Origin: Alkalibacterium olivapovliticus
Lineage (GTDB): Bacteria > Bacillota > Bacilli > Lactobacillales > Carnobacteriaceae_A
Direction of reading: 5' to 3'
Assembly (NCBI RefSeq): GCF_003003275.1
Contig: NZ_PVTO01000005.1
Span: 56,258-120,257 of the forward strand
DNA: 64,000 nucleotides
Shown here: one piece after another, positions 56,282 to 64,000 of the stretch
Layout: the number at the start of each line of letters is the position of its first letter
How positions within the stretch are numbered: the stretch's first letter is position 1
Translations under genes and position numbers: made by a program
The notes under the pieces: model-generated
Database searches by the model: none
The model's input: only the letters and a program-made list of their open reading frames with translations
What the model was told of the DNA's origin: nothing

Positions 56282-57886
56282 TTGCTTTACCTACTCGTAA
56301 TCGGACCGATTTTAGCTGGAATCATCAGCATATTATTCTCTAAAAAAGACACACGCCTGTTTATTGTGGCCGCGCAGATTGTCCAGTTTATCTATGCACT
56401 GCGCATTTTCATTCAGGTTCGAACAGATGATACAATCTTCAATTTCATGTCGAATGTTCCTGAAGGAATAGCGATTACTCTGATGGCCGATATTATTTCA
56501 TCGGTATTCATCTTACTGACAACCACTATATTCCTAATGATGATTATCTATGCCTTTCATAAGGATTACTTCACGACCCAGTTCGGATTCTTGTTCTTAG
56601 TGCTTCAGGGATTGATCATCGCCTTATTCTTGAGTACAGACTTGTTCAATATATTCGTTCTGCTGGAAGTATCTACAGTTGTTGTAGCGATTCTAATCAT
56701 GATCAATAAAGAAAAGCAGGCGATTTACGATGGAATGATTTACTTCTTCGTCAATGTCATCGGAACAGCTTTTCTGCTCTTTGGAATAGGAATGTTGTAC
56801 CGCACAACTGGACTTCTTGACATAAGAGCTATTAGTCAGGTCCTGCCTCAACTGGAAGACCCTCGTGCCGTTATGCTGCCGTTTGCCTTCATGATGACGA
56901 CACTGAGTCTGAAGACAGCTGTTGTACCGTTGTTCAGCTGGCTGCCTAAAGCTCACGGAACACCAAGTGCACCGCCTGTTGTTTCAGCTATTTTATCCGG
57001 TTTATTCATTAAAACAGGGGTCTACATGTTCATCCGTTTCAGTGCCATGTTCGAGCCCGTCATTAATGTACAGGAAGTCTTCTTCCTGATCGGGTTCATC
57101 ACCTCTATATTCGGATTCATTATGGCCATGGGCCAGAATGATATCAAAATGATTCTTGCTTATTCAACGGTTTCTCAAATTGGTCTGATCATGATCGGGT
57201 TGAATATGGGGTCTGAGATTGCCTACTGGGGTGCTTTGTTCCACGTCGTCAGTCACGCCTTATTCAAATCGACTTTATTCCTGGCTGCCGGTCAAGTTTA
57301 CCATCAGTACGGCACACGGGACATCCGGCAGATGAGAGGGGTCCTTAAGGCCATGCCGCTCACTGGCTTTGCCATTATATTCGGAATACTGGGCGTCACA
57401 GGAGCACCACTCTTTAACGGGAGTATTTCCAAATACATGATCAGTTACGGCAGTTACCGTCCGATCGTTCAGTTTGGTCTGAACCTAATCAACCTGGGTA
57501 CCATCACTTATTTCTTCAAGTTCGCTACCATATTATTCGGTAAGGATAATCGTGCTGAAGAAGCGAAGCCGCCTAAGGAAGACTTGCTGTCAGAACTTCT
57601 GGTCTTCATCATGGGTGGACTGATTTTAGTTACCGGTATCTACGGACCAACTTCAATGAACGTCCTCTTTGGCTATGAAGTAGCGGTATTCTCAGCGGAA
57701 TATTTTGAAAAAGGAATCGTCTACGCTTTAATGATCGTTGCCGCAGCTGGTATTTATAACGGGATCATTAAACAGGGTGGACTGCTGAATAGAATCAGCC
57801 ACATCGAGCTCACATTTAACGGAGTTATCACCTCCATGACTGGATTCTTTCTATTCATGGCAACCTACTTGTATTTCGTACTATAA
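56282..57886 (+). CDS. Mrp antiporter subunit D, copy 3
   Basis: 534 residues from TTG with AAGAAGGG upstream. E129, K211 and K244 (GLFIKTGVY) are all present, as is LPKAHGTPSAPPV. More similar to copy 1 than to copy 2 in the central region (KEKQAIYDGMIYFFVNVIG is identical). Last gene of the operon, closed by a terminator. Confidence 0.93.
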   Translation: MLYLLVIGPILAGIISILFSKKDTRLFIVAAQIVQFIYALRIFIQVRTDDTIFNFMSNVPEGIAITLMADIISSVFILLTTTIFLMMIIYAFHKDYFTTQFGFLFLVLQGLIIALFLSTDLFNIFVLLEVSTVVVAILIMINKEKQAIYDGMIYFFVNVIGTAFLLFGIGMLYRTTGLLDIRAISQVLPQLEDPRAVMLPFAFMMTTLSLKTAVVPLFSWLPKAHGTPSAPPVVSAILSGLFIKTGVYMFIRFSAMFEPVINVQEVFFLIGFITSIFGFIMAMGQNDIKMILAYSTVSQIGLIMIGLNMGSEIAYWGALFHVVSHALFKSTLFLAAGQVYHQYGTRDIRQMRGVLKAMPLTGFAIIFGILGVTGAPLFNGSISKYMISYGSYRPIVQFGLNLINLGTITYFFKFATILFGKDNRAEEAKPPKEDLLSELLVFIMGGLILVTGIYGPTSMNVLFGYEVAVFSAEYFEKGIVYALMIVAAAGIYNGIIKQGGLLNRISHIELTFNGVITSMTGFFLFMATYLYFVL

Positions 57887-57902
57887 CTGAACACGGTGAC
57901 TG

Positions 57903-57931
57903 CACCTCGTCTAATCAGACGGGGTGTTTTT
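57903..57931 (+). terminator. Terminator of the Mrp operon
   Basis: CACCTCGTCT / AGACGGGGTG (57903-57912, 57917-57926), 10 bp with one wobble, 4-base loop, T5. Confidence 0.92.
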
Positions 57932-58320
57932 GTGTGTATGTGCTGTCTAAGGGGAGAAGGGTATTGATTAGCTGCAACTCAGCAGACAGCAACATATGAG
58001 ATGGCCCCTAAACTGATTTAGGGACCATCTCAAAACAAACTAGATTGTGAGCTGAAGGTAGTGAGGCTCACTACCTTTAACTGAAATAGAGCTTGGGCTT
58101 GAGTTCTAGATAATGAAGGGGACTAGACTGATCTCGCAGCTACATGTCATCTGAGTTGCAGGTCAAGGACCTGACTAGGGGAGTCTCAGAAATGAAGAGG
58201 CATTGAGATGCGGGTAAAACAAAGATAGGGCACTACTGAATGTCAGATTTTGGTTGAGTCTTACACTAAATCGTCTTCAGTTCCTCTGCACTCACATGCT
58301 TTTTCCGTTATGAAGCGGAA
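57932..58320. repeat. Hairpin-rich non-coding stretch, family A (second copy)
   Basis: No gene. CTGCAACTCAG (57972-57982) and its inverse CTGAGTTGCAG (58151-58161) bracket further hairpins: GAGATGG.CCCTAAA with TTTAGGG.CCATCTC (about 57998-58031, one mismatch), AAGGTAGTGA with TCACTACCTT (about 58054-58077), and AGGTC/GACCT-like near 58160-58171. TAGCTGCAACTCAG, CTGAGTTGCAGGT and GGGGACTA are shared with 15596-16202. Confidence 0.6.
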
Positions 58321-58336
58321 ATTGTACGTGTGGTAG

Positions 58337-58350
58337 TGGAAGCGTTCTTT
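58337..58350 (+). promoter_or_regulatory. Partial cre-like site before the cellobiose PTS operon
   Basis: TGGAAGCGTTCTTT keeps the TGnAAnCG half of the CcpA site but not the closing CA. Position just upstream of a sugar operon makes catabolite control plausible. Confidence 0.3.
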
Positions 58351-58395
58351 TTATATGATGTGTATAGCTTAAAAAACGAAAGGCGGAAAATAAAA

Positions 58396-58713
58396 ATGGT
58401 CAAAATTTTATTAGCCTGTTCATCAGGTATGTCAACAAGTCTTCTGGTTCAAAAAATGGAAGCGGAAGCAAAAGAAAGAGGATTGGACGCTGAGATCTGG
58501 GCAGTGGCTCAAGATAAAGCGCCAGAAGATATGAAAAAAGCGGATGTTTTGCTTATTGGACCTCAAATGCGTTTCATGAAGAAAAAATTCTCAGTGACAG
58601 CAGATGAAGTGGGTATTCCTTTAGATGTCATCGATCCAGTTTCTTACGGACGTGTTGATGGAAAAGCAGTACTGGATAAAGCACTGGAATTAATTGAAGC
58701 AAATAAAAACTAA
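58396..58713 (+). CDS. PTS lactose/cellobiose-type IIB component
   Basis: 105 residues. ATG at 58396 with AAAGGCGG upstream; a longer GTG frame from 58330 lacks a site. The phosphocysteine loop LLACSSGMSTSLL (cysteine near residue 9) is intact. Takes phosphate from IIA and gives it to the sugar bound by IIC. First gene of the IIB-IIC-IIA-GH1 operon. Cellobiose or another beta-glucoside is the probable substrate. Confidence 0.93.
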   Translation: MVKILLACSSGMSTSLLVQKMEAEAKERGLDAEIWAVAQDKAPEDMKKADVLLIGPQMRFMKKKFSVTADEVGIPLDVIDPVSYGRVDGKAVLDKALELIEANKN

Positions 58714-58732
58714 ATAAAGGAGCACTTAAACA

Positions 58733-60025
58733 ATGGATAAATTTATGGAGATGTTAGAAAATGTTCTAATGCCCATTGCTGAAAAGTTGAATAATAACCG
58801 GTACTTAACAGCATTGCGTAATGGATTTATGGTGGCATTACCGATGATCATATTTGGCTCAATCTTTGTTGTAATCGCTAACCTGCCTTTTTTAGATCGA
58901 TTAATAGGCGACGATGCCTTTGCAGCCTATCAGAATGCGTTGGGGCCCGCTTCAGCTGCCACATTAAGTATCATGGGATTATTTGTTATAATAGGTATAG
59001 GGTACAAAATGGTTGAAGGGCGTGGAGGCGAAGCCATTTATGGCGGAGTCGTAGCTATCGCGTCATTCTTGATTATGACACCTCAAATAGTAGAGGGAAC
59101 ACCTAATGTGATCCCAACTAACTCACTAGGTGCACAAGGAATGTTTTTAGGCATATTTACTGCATTCGTTTCAGCAGAATTATATCACTTATTCGTACGT
59201 AAAAACTTGACAATCAAAATGCCTGAAGGGGTTCCGTCAGCTGTAGCTCGTTCATTCAGCGCGCTGATTCCTGTCACTTTAACATTGACATTATTCTTAG
59301 TCATCAGAATAATATTCAGTTTCACACCATTTGAAACTGTACAGAACTTTATCTACACACTTGTTCAACAACCGTTAACAGCTTTAGGTAGTGGGTTGCC
59401 TGCTACACTGGTTGCCGTTTTACTAATTCAGGTCTTCTGGTTCTTTGGATTACATGGTCAGATTATTGTTAACTCGGTATTCGACCCAATCTGGTATTCA
59501 TTAAATAATGATAACCTTGCTGCGTTCGAGGCTGGTGAAGAACTGCCACACATCGTTACTAAACAATTTATCGATACCTTTATCGTTGGGATCGGTGGAT
59601 CTGGGATGACTTTAGCTGTTATCTTTGTCATCTTTGCAGTTACTAAAAGTAGACAGTTACGTGAACTGGGTAAACTAGGCGGACCATCTGGGATATTTAA
59701 TGTAAATGAACCACTTATATTCGGTATGCCGATCATCATGAATCCATTAGTCATGATTCCTTGGTTACTGGCACCGGTAGTTGTTGCGGCAGTTACTTAC
59801 TTTGCCATGTCGACTGGATTTGCCCCTAGGCCAGCAGGAATAATCGTCCCCTGGACCACACCAGCACTCCTAAGTGGTTACTTGGCAACGGGTAATAATA
59901 TCATGGGAGCAGTCATGCAGTTAATCAATATGGTTATCGTATTCGTTATCTGGTTCCCATTCATTAAGTTACTGGATAAACAGTATTACGGAGAAGAAAT
60001 GCGTATCGCAGAAGCAAAAGCATAA
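58733..60025 (+). CDS. PTS lactose/cellobiose-type IIC permease
   Basis: 430 residues from ATG with AAAGGAG upstream. Ten or so membrane segments; MVALPMIIFGSIFVVIANLP is typical of the family, as are FWFFGLHGQII and NVNEPLIFGMPIIMNP (sugar-binding region). Transports and presents the sugar for phosphorylation. The 72 bases after it contain a short CGAAC/GTTCG hairpin that could tune expression of the IIA gene. Confidence 0.94.
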   Translation: MDKFMEMLENVLMPIAEKLNNNRYLTALRNGFMVALPMIIFGSIFVVIANLPFLDRLIGDDAFAAYQNALGPASAATLSIMGLFVIIGIGYKMVEGRGGEAIYGGVVAIASFLIMTPQIVEGTPNVIPTNSLGAQGMFLGIFTAFVSAELYHLFVRKNLTIKMPEGVPSAVARSFSALIPVTLTLTLFLVIRIIFSFTPFETVQNFIYTLVQQPLTALGSGLPATLVAVLLIQVFWFFGLHGQIIVNSVFDPIWYSLNNDNLAAFEAGEELPHIVTKQFIDTFIVGIGGSGMTLAVIFVIFAVTKSRQLRELGKLGGPSGIFNVNEPLIFGMPIIMNPLVMIPWLLAPVVVAAVTYFAMSTGFAPRPAGIIVPWTTPALLSGYLATGNNIMGAVMQLINMVIVFVIWFPFIKLLDKQYYGEEMRIAEAKA

Positions 60026-60097
60026 TTTAAAAAGAAACGAACTTTCAGACTATCTGGAGGTTCGCCTTTCTTTTCTAAAAAATAGGGGGAAATATAA

Positions 60098-60406
60098 ATG
60101 GATGATAAAATGAATGAAATTGCGTTTCAAATTATTCTGTTTGCCGGAAACGGGAAATCGAGTGCGATGGAAGCAATCCAGGAAGCTAAAGAAGGTAATT
60201 TTGAAGGGGCTGAAGCAAAACTGAAAGAAGCCGGCGAAGAACTAGGAAAAGCTCACAGCTTTCAGACAAAGCTTCTTCAAGAAGAAGCACAGGGAAATGG
60301 ACAAGGTGTTAATGTGATCCTCGTTCACTCTCAAGATCATTTAATGACTGCGATGACCGTAAGAGACCTGGCAGTCGAAATCATTGAACTTTACAAATTC
60401 AAGTAG
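60098..60406 (+). CDS. PTS lactose/cellobiose-type IIA component
   Basis: 102 residues from ATG with AGGGGGA upstream. Three-helix trimeric IIA: IAFQIILFAGNGKSSAMEAI at the start, phosphorylated histidine in ILVHSQDHLM (about residue 77). Receives phosphate from HPr. Its stop is 10 bases before the GH1 start. Confidence 0.94.
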   Translation: MDDKMNEIAFQIILFAGNGKSSAMEAIQEAKEGNFEGAEAKLKEAGEELGKAHSFQTKLLQEEAQGNGQGVNVILVHSQDHLMTAMTVRDLAVEIIELYKFK

Positions 60407-60416
60407 GAGGCCATTT

Positions 60417-61802
60417 ATGACAGTCGAGTATCAATTTCCAAAGGATTTCTGGTGGGGAAGTGCCGCTTCAGCCACTCAGATGGAAGGCAGTAAAAACGGC
60501 GTATCTGGTGAAACGATCTGGGATCACTGGTTCCAGACTGAACCGAATCGCTTCTTTGAAGGTGTCGGGCCAGATAACACGTCAGACTTCTATAACCGTT
60601 ATAAAGAAGACATCAAAAATATGAAAACCATCGGTCATAATTCATTCCGCTTATCTATTTCCTGGGCAAGACTGATTCCGGGTGGAGAAGGCGACGTCAA
60701 TCAGGAAGCTGTCGAGTTTTACGGCAAGGTGATTGACGAGCTGCTGGCTAATGATATCGAGCCGTTTATCAATTTGTTCCACTTTGACATGCCGATTGAA
60801 ATGCAGGAAAAAGGCGGATGGGAAAACAGATCTGTAATCGATGCATACGTCAACTATTCTAAAACAGCGTTCAATCTGTTCGGCGACCGTGTAAAGACTT
60901 GGTTTACATTCAATGAACCGATCGTTCCTGTAGAGGGCGGTTACTTGTATGATTTCCATCACCCGAATGTAGTCGATGCCAAACGCGCGATTCAAGTTGC
61001 TTACAACACCATGATTGCTCATGCAAAAGTAGTTGAAGCGTATCAGAAAGCATACGATGGTAAAATTGGAATCGTACTGAACTTGACTCCGTCTTATCCC
61101 CGCAGCCAGAATCCGGCAGACTTGAAAGCCGCTCATATTTGTGACTTGTTCTTTAATAGAAGTTTCCTGGACCCGGCAGTTAAGGGTGAATACCCTGAAG
61201 ACCTGATCAAGCTGCTTGAAGAACATGGACAGCTTCCAGAAACGCAAGATGAAGATATAGAGCTGCTTAAGAACAATATTGTCGATTTACTTGGTGTTAA
61301 CTACTACCAGCCAAGACGAGTCAAAGCAAAAGAAACTCTTCCAAATCCGTATTCACCTTTCATGCCGGACTGGTTCTTCGATAACTATGAAATGCCAGGA
61401 CGTAAAATGAATGTCTATAGAGGATGGGAGATTTACGAGCAGGGCATTTATGATATAATGATTAATCTAAAAGACAACTACGGAAACATCGACTCATTCA
61501 TTTCTGAAAATGGAATGGGTGTTCAGGATGAAGGGCGTTTCCTGAAAGATGGACGAATCCAAGATGACTACCGCATCGACTTTATCAAAGGCCATTTGAA
61601 ATGGTTGCACAAAGCAGCTGAAGAAGGATGTAACGTAAAAGGGTACCACTTATGGACATTTATGGATAACTGGTCATGGATGAATGCCTATAAAAACCGT
61701 TACGGCTTTTATTCAGTTGATTTAAAAACAGGAGAGCGCACAGCTAAGAAGAGCGCATTCTGGTTCGCCGATGTATCAAACCAGAACGGATTTAACGACT
61801 AA
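60417..61802 (+). CDS. GH1 6-phospho-beta-glucosidase
   Basis: 461 residues. ATG at 60417 with AGGAGG 6 bases upstream; an earlier frame into the IIA gene is rejected. Family GH1: FPKDFWWGSAASATQMEG at the N-terminus, acid/base glutamate in TFNEPIV, nucleophile glutamate in ISENGMG, WTFMDNWSWM near the end. It hydrolyses the 6-phosphorylated disaccharide delivered by the PTS just upstream. Cellobiose-6-P is the likely substrate, though other beta-glucosides are possible. Confidence 0.94.
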   Translation: MTVEYQFPKDFWWGSAASATQMEGSKNGVSGETIWDHWFQTEPNRFFEGVGPDNTSDFYNRYKEDIKNMKTIGHNSFRLSISWARLIPGGEGDVNQEAVEFYGKVIDELLANDIEPFINLFHFDMPIEMQEKGGWENRSVIDAYVNYSKTAFNLFGDRVKTWFTFNEPIVPVEGGYLYDFHHPNVVDAKRAIQVAYNTMIAHAKVVEAYQKAYDGKIGIVLNLTPSYPRSQNPADLKAAHICDLFFNRSFLDPAVKGEYPEDLIKLLEEHGQLPETQDEDIELLKNNIVDLLGVNYYQPRRVKAKETLPNPYSPFMPDWFFDNYEMPGRKMNVYRGWEIYEQGIYDIMINLKDNYGNIDSFISENGMGVQDEGRFLKDGRIQDDYRIDFIKGHLKWLHKAAEEGCNVKGYHLWTFMDNWSWMNAYKNRYGFYSVDLKTGERTAKKSAFWFADVSNQNGFND

Positions 61803-61814
61803 AAAAATATACAG

Positions 61815-61843
61815 AGCGTAGCGACAGTGATTGCTGCGCTTTT
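61815..61843 (+). terminator. Terminator of the PTS-GH1 operon
   Basis: AGCGTAGC / GCTGCGCT (61815-61822, 61833-61840) with one wobble; short T tail. Confidence 0.65.
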
Positions 61844-61892
61844 GTGCATGGAAAGAAACAGTTGACAATCTGTACAGAAAGGAGTGGATAAA

Positions 61893-63827
61893 GTGGATAC
61901 TCGAATAGACATGATTCTCAGAGAACTTATGGGCTCAACTCAGCCTTTGACCGGTCAGTATTTAGCCGGTAAACTGGAAGTCTCTTCTCGAACAGTGCGT
62001 GATGACATCAAGGTGCTTAATGACCTGCTGGATAACAATGGGGCGTCGGTCCAGTCAAAAAGAGGGACCGGATATGACCTCATCATCGAAGATAATACGC
62101 GTTTCCGTTCATTTTTAACTGATTTGATTAAGACGGAAGAATCGTCTGACGTGATTCCGACAACACCGGACAGTCGTATCTTATATATGATCAAGCGACT
62201 ATTGCTGACCGAGACCCATATCAAGCTGGACGATCTGGCTGATGAAATGCATGTCAGTAAATCGACGCTGCAGGGCGATTTGAAACTGATGAGAGGCATT
62301 CTCGAAAAACATCACCTGACAATAGACAGTAAAGCTAATTACGGGATGAAAATCGACGGATCAGAATTGAATCGCCGTTTTGCCATGTCTGAATACCTCT
62401 TCAACCGGAGTTATTCGTCACCAGACCAAGTCTGGATGGATCAGCTGGCAGCAATCGTCAATCTGTCGAAGGATAAACTGACTGACGTCTGGGTGCTGCT
62501 CTTAGATCAGCTGAAAGAGCATCAGGTCACCCTGTCTGACATCGCCATCAATAATCTTTTTGTGCATATCGCGATCGCCTATAAGCGGATTAAGGAAGGC
62601 CACCATGTGGACCTGGTCCAGCAGGAAATTCAGGATATCGAATCAAAAAAAGAGTTTAAAGTCGCTTCAAATATTGTCTCAGAAGTGCAGCAGGCTCTGG
62701 ATGTTACTTTTCCTAAACTGGAGATTATATACATTACGATCCATCTACTGGGAACCAAACTGATCCAGGAAAAACCGTTTCAGGAGCAGACGGCAGAAGA
62801 AGTGATGGACCCGTCGATCATCTCTCTGACCAATAAAATGATCGAAGCAGTCGAAAGCAAGTATGCACTCAATATCAATCATGATCAGGAACTGAAACTG
62901 GGATTAGGTCTGCACTTGAAACCAGCCATCAATCGATACAAGTACAATATGAATATCCGCAATCCCATGCTCGATGACATCAAGCATGCTTATCCACTGG
63001 CATTCGAAGCGGGTATCATCGCTTCTTTAGTGCTGGATGAGGAATTGGGTGTCTCGATCGACGAAAATGAAGTGGCCTACTTGGCGCTGCACATTGGCGC
63101 CGCTATGGAACGTCAGAAGATCAACACGCGTCCAAAAACGTGTTACATTGTGTGTGCCTCAGGCGTAGGCAGTGCTCAGCTGATCCGTTACCGGGTCGAA
63201 GCCGAATTTCGCTCACAGATCAGAGTGCTCGGGGTCACTGAATTTTATAAAATTAAAGACATTCCATTCGATGAGACCGATTTTATCATCAGTTCTGTAC
63301 CGATCAAAGAAAACCTGCCCGTTCCGGTCATTGAAGTGAATGCTATTCTGGGCAATAAAGATATGACCCGGATCGACCGGTATGTGTCTGCTAAAAAAGA
63401 AAAAGTACTGGATTATCTGCCCAAGACCACTATGTTTCTGAATCAGCCACTGTCGTCTAAAGAAGCTGTGATCAACTTTCTGGCTGAACAGGCGAGTGCT
63501 TATGATTCGCTGCCGGCTGACTATAAAGAACGGGTCTACGAACGGGAAGAAATCGCCCCGACTGCGTATGGGAATCTAATTGCTGTCCCACACCCTATCT
63601 CTCCGCAATCCAGTCAGACCTTTCTGACGATCTGTACACTGAAGCGACCGATCGACTGGGGCGAACGTAAAGTCCAGTTCGTCTGTCTGCTCAACGTCAA
63701 AAAGAACAGCCAGGAAGATCTGCAGGATCTCTATGACATTTTAGGCCGTATAGTGAATGACTCCAGTCTGATTCAGAAGCTGTTGTCAGCAGGGACTTAT
63801 GAAGCGTTTATAAAACACCTGAGTTAA
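61893..63827 (+). CDS. PRD-domain PTS-regulated transcriptional activator (LicR/ManR type)
   Basis: 644 residues. GTG at 61893 with AAAGGAG 8 bases upstream; the GTG at 61884 overlaps that site. Domains: HTH_11 (SSRTVRDDIKVLN, about residues 30-42), Mga-like HTH (VSKSTLQGDLKLMR), two PTS regulation domains (about 185-395), a lactose-type IIB-like domain with CASGVGSAQLI (about 411-421), and a C-terminal mannitol/fructose-type IIA-like domain (ISPQSSQTFLT). It should activate the PTS-GH1 operon upstream when the sugar is present. GC content in this gene looks a little above its neighbours. Confidence 0.93.
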   Translation: MDTRIDMILRELMGSTQPLTGQYLAGKLEVSSRTVRDDIKVLNDLLDNNGASVQSKRGTGYDLIIEDNTRFRSFLTDLIKTEESSDVIPTTPDSRILYMIKRLLLTETHIKLDDLADEMHVSKSTLQGDLKLMRGILEKHHLTIDSKANYGMKIDGSELNRRFAMSEYLFNRSYSSPDQVWMDQLAAIVNLSKDKLTDVWVLLLDQLKEHQVTLSDIAINNLFVHIAIAYKRIKEGHHVDLVQQEIQDIESKKEFKVASNIVSEVQQALDVTFPKLEIIYITIHLLGTKLIQEKPFQEQTAEEVMDPSIISLTNKMIEAVESKYALNINHDQELKLGLGLHLKPAINRYKYNMNIRNPMLDDIKHAYPLAFEAGIIASLVLDEELGVSIDENEVAYLALHIGAAMERQKINTRPKTCYIVCASGVGSAQLIRYRVEAEFRSQIRVLGVTEFYKIKDIPFDETDFIISSVPIKENLPVPVIEVNAILGNKDMTRIDRYVSAKKEKVLDYLPKTTMFLNQPLSSKEAVINFLAEQASAYDSLPADYKERVYEREEIAPTAYGNLIAVPHPISPQSSQTFLTICTLKRPIDWGERKVQFVCLLNVKKNSQEDLQDLYDILGRIVNDSSLIQKLLSAGTYEAFIKHLS

Positions 63828-63857
63828 TCAGGTTACTAAATACACATATGAATCTCT

Positions 63858-63912
63858 ACCCGAAAACTAGACACTCAAAAAAGAGTGTTTTGGTTTTCGG
63901 GTTATTTTTTTA
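63858..63912 (+). terminator. Terminator of the activator gene
   Basis: ACCCGAAAAC / GTTTTCGGGT (63858-63867, 63893-63902), inner ACACTC/GAGTGT, then TATTTTTTT. Confidence 0.95.
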
Positions 63913-63963
63913 GAGTTTTTTCGTTATACTTTTATAGACTAGTTTTAAGTGGAGGTTTTTCTG

Positions 63964-64000
63964 ATGAGCAAAAAAATATATACAAAACAAGAAATAGAAA
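63964..64000 (+). CDS. 5' end of a gene cut by the window edge, possibly IS-related
   Basis: ATG at 63964 with GGAGG upstream opens SKKIYTKQEIE before the edge. The start resembles helix-turn-helix or transposase orfA proteins of lactic acid bacteria (SKKxYTKxEIE), but 12 residues cannot prove it. Confidence 0.4.
   Translation, partial: MSKKIYTKQEIE

Noticed and set aside
60651..61247. 198-codon minus-strand frame opposite the GH1 gene
   Set aside because: Fully antisense to a conserved enzyme; no ribosome binding site or family likeness.
61862..61890. TTGACA upstream of the PRD activator as its promoter
   Set aside because: A -10 at normal spacing would fall on the ribosome binding site and start codon; no -10 match there.

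Overview
The window comes from a low-GC Gram-positive bacterium. The best guess is a lactic acid bacterium of the Carnobacteriaceae type, such as Alkalibacterium or Marinilactibacillus; genus is inference. Support comes from the rpsU-yqeY-phoH-ybeY-dgkA-cdd-era-recO-glyQS...dnaG-rpoD gene order, frequent TTG/GTG starts with strong Shine-Dalgarno sites, RexB-like AddB lacking Fe-S cysteines, an ECF niacin transporter, lactose/cellobiose PTS genes, very acidic exported proteins and a large Mrp-type Na+/H+ antiporter operon that suits an alkaline or salty habitat.

Layout. 1-2.2 kb: rhodanese-like protein without cysteine and a 14-TM drug exporter. 2.2-24.2 kb: conserved housekeeping core (PPDK/PEP-synthase regulator, Zur, S21, YqeY, PhoH, YbeY, undecaprenol kinase, cytidine deaminase, Era, RecO, a frameshifted membrane gene, glycine T-box with glyQS, ABC exporter, NiaR with its operator and NiaX, primase, sigma A, L25, a YflT-type stress protein, TrmK, YqfO, PepT). 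24.3-31.7 kb: addB-addA recombination helicase/nuclease. 32-34.8 kb, minus strand: a three-gene exported-protein operon (YkyA-like lipoprotein, polysaccharide deacetylase, DUF4015 hydrolase). 35-36.9 kb: lspA, rluD-like, pyrR.

37-38.6 kb is a decayed surface-anchoring locus. It holds a class B sortase pseudogene whose catalytic-histidine block is out of frame between two compensating indels, an orphan VPQTG sorting signal on the other strand, and a deleted IS3-family element sitting inside the loop of an intrinsic terminator. 38.6-49.9 kb: RqcH, MarR, ECF S component, zinc alcohol dehydrogenase, YrrS-like protein, FMN-reductase-like protein, Era-like/DUF697 GTPase, an AT-rich pair of unrecognised exported proteins, YehS, DUF3139 and a second RluA-type synthase.

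50.1-57.9 kb is the Mrp operon behind a strong promoter and a structured leader. Its order (E, F, G, A-tail, B, C, D, D, D) resembles the archaeal Mbh/Mrp module rather than Bacillus mrpABCDEFG. It carries three tandem MrpD paralogues, the middle one lacking the TM8 lysine. 58.3-63.9 kb: a cellobiose-type PTS (IIB-IIC-IIA), GH1 6-phospho-beta-glucosidase and a PRD-domain activator. Three long intergenic stretches (15.6-16.2, 42.9-43.4, 57.9-58.3 kb) are packed with hairpins, and two share repeat words. No tRNA, rRNA or CRISPR array was seen.
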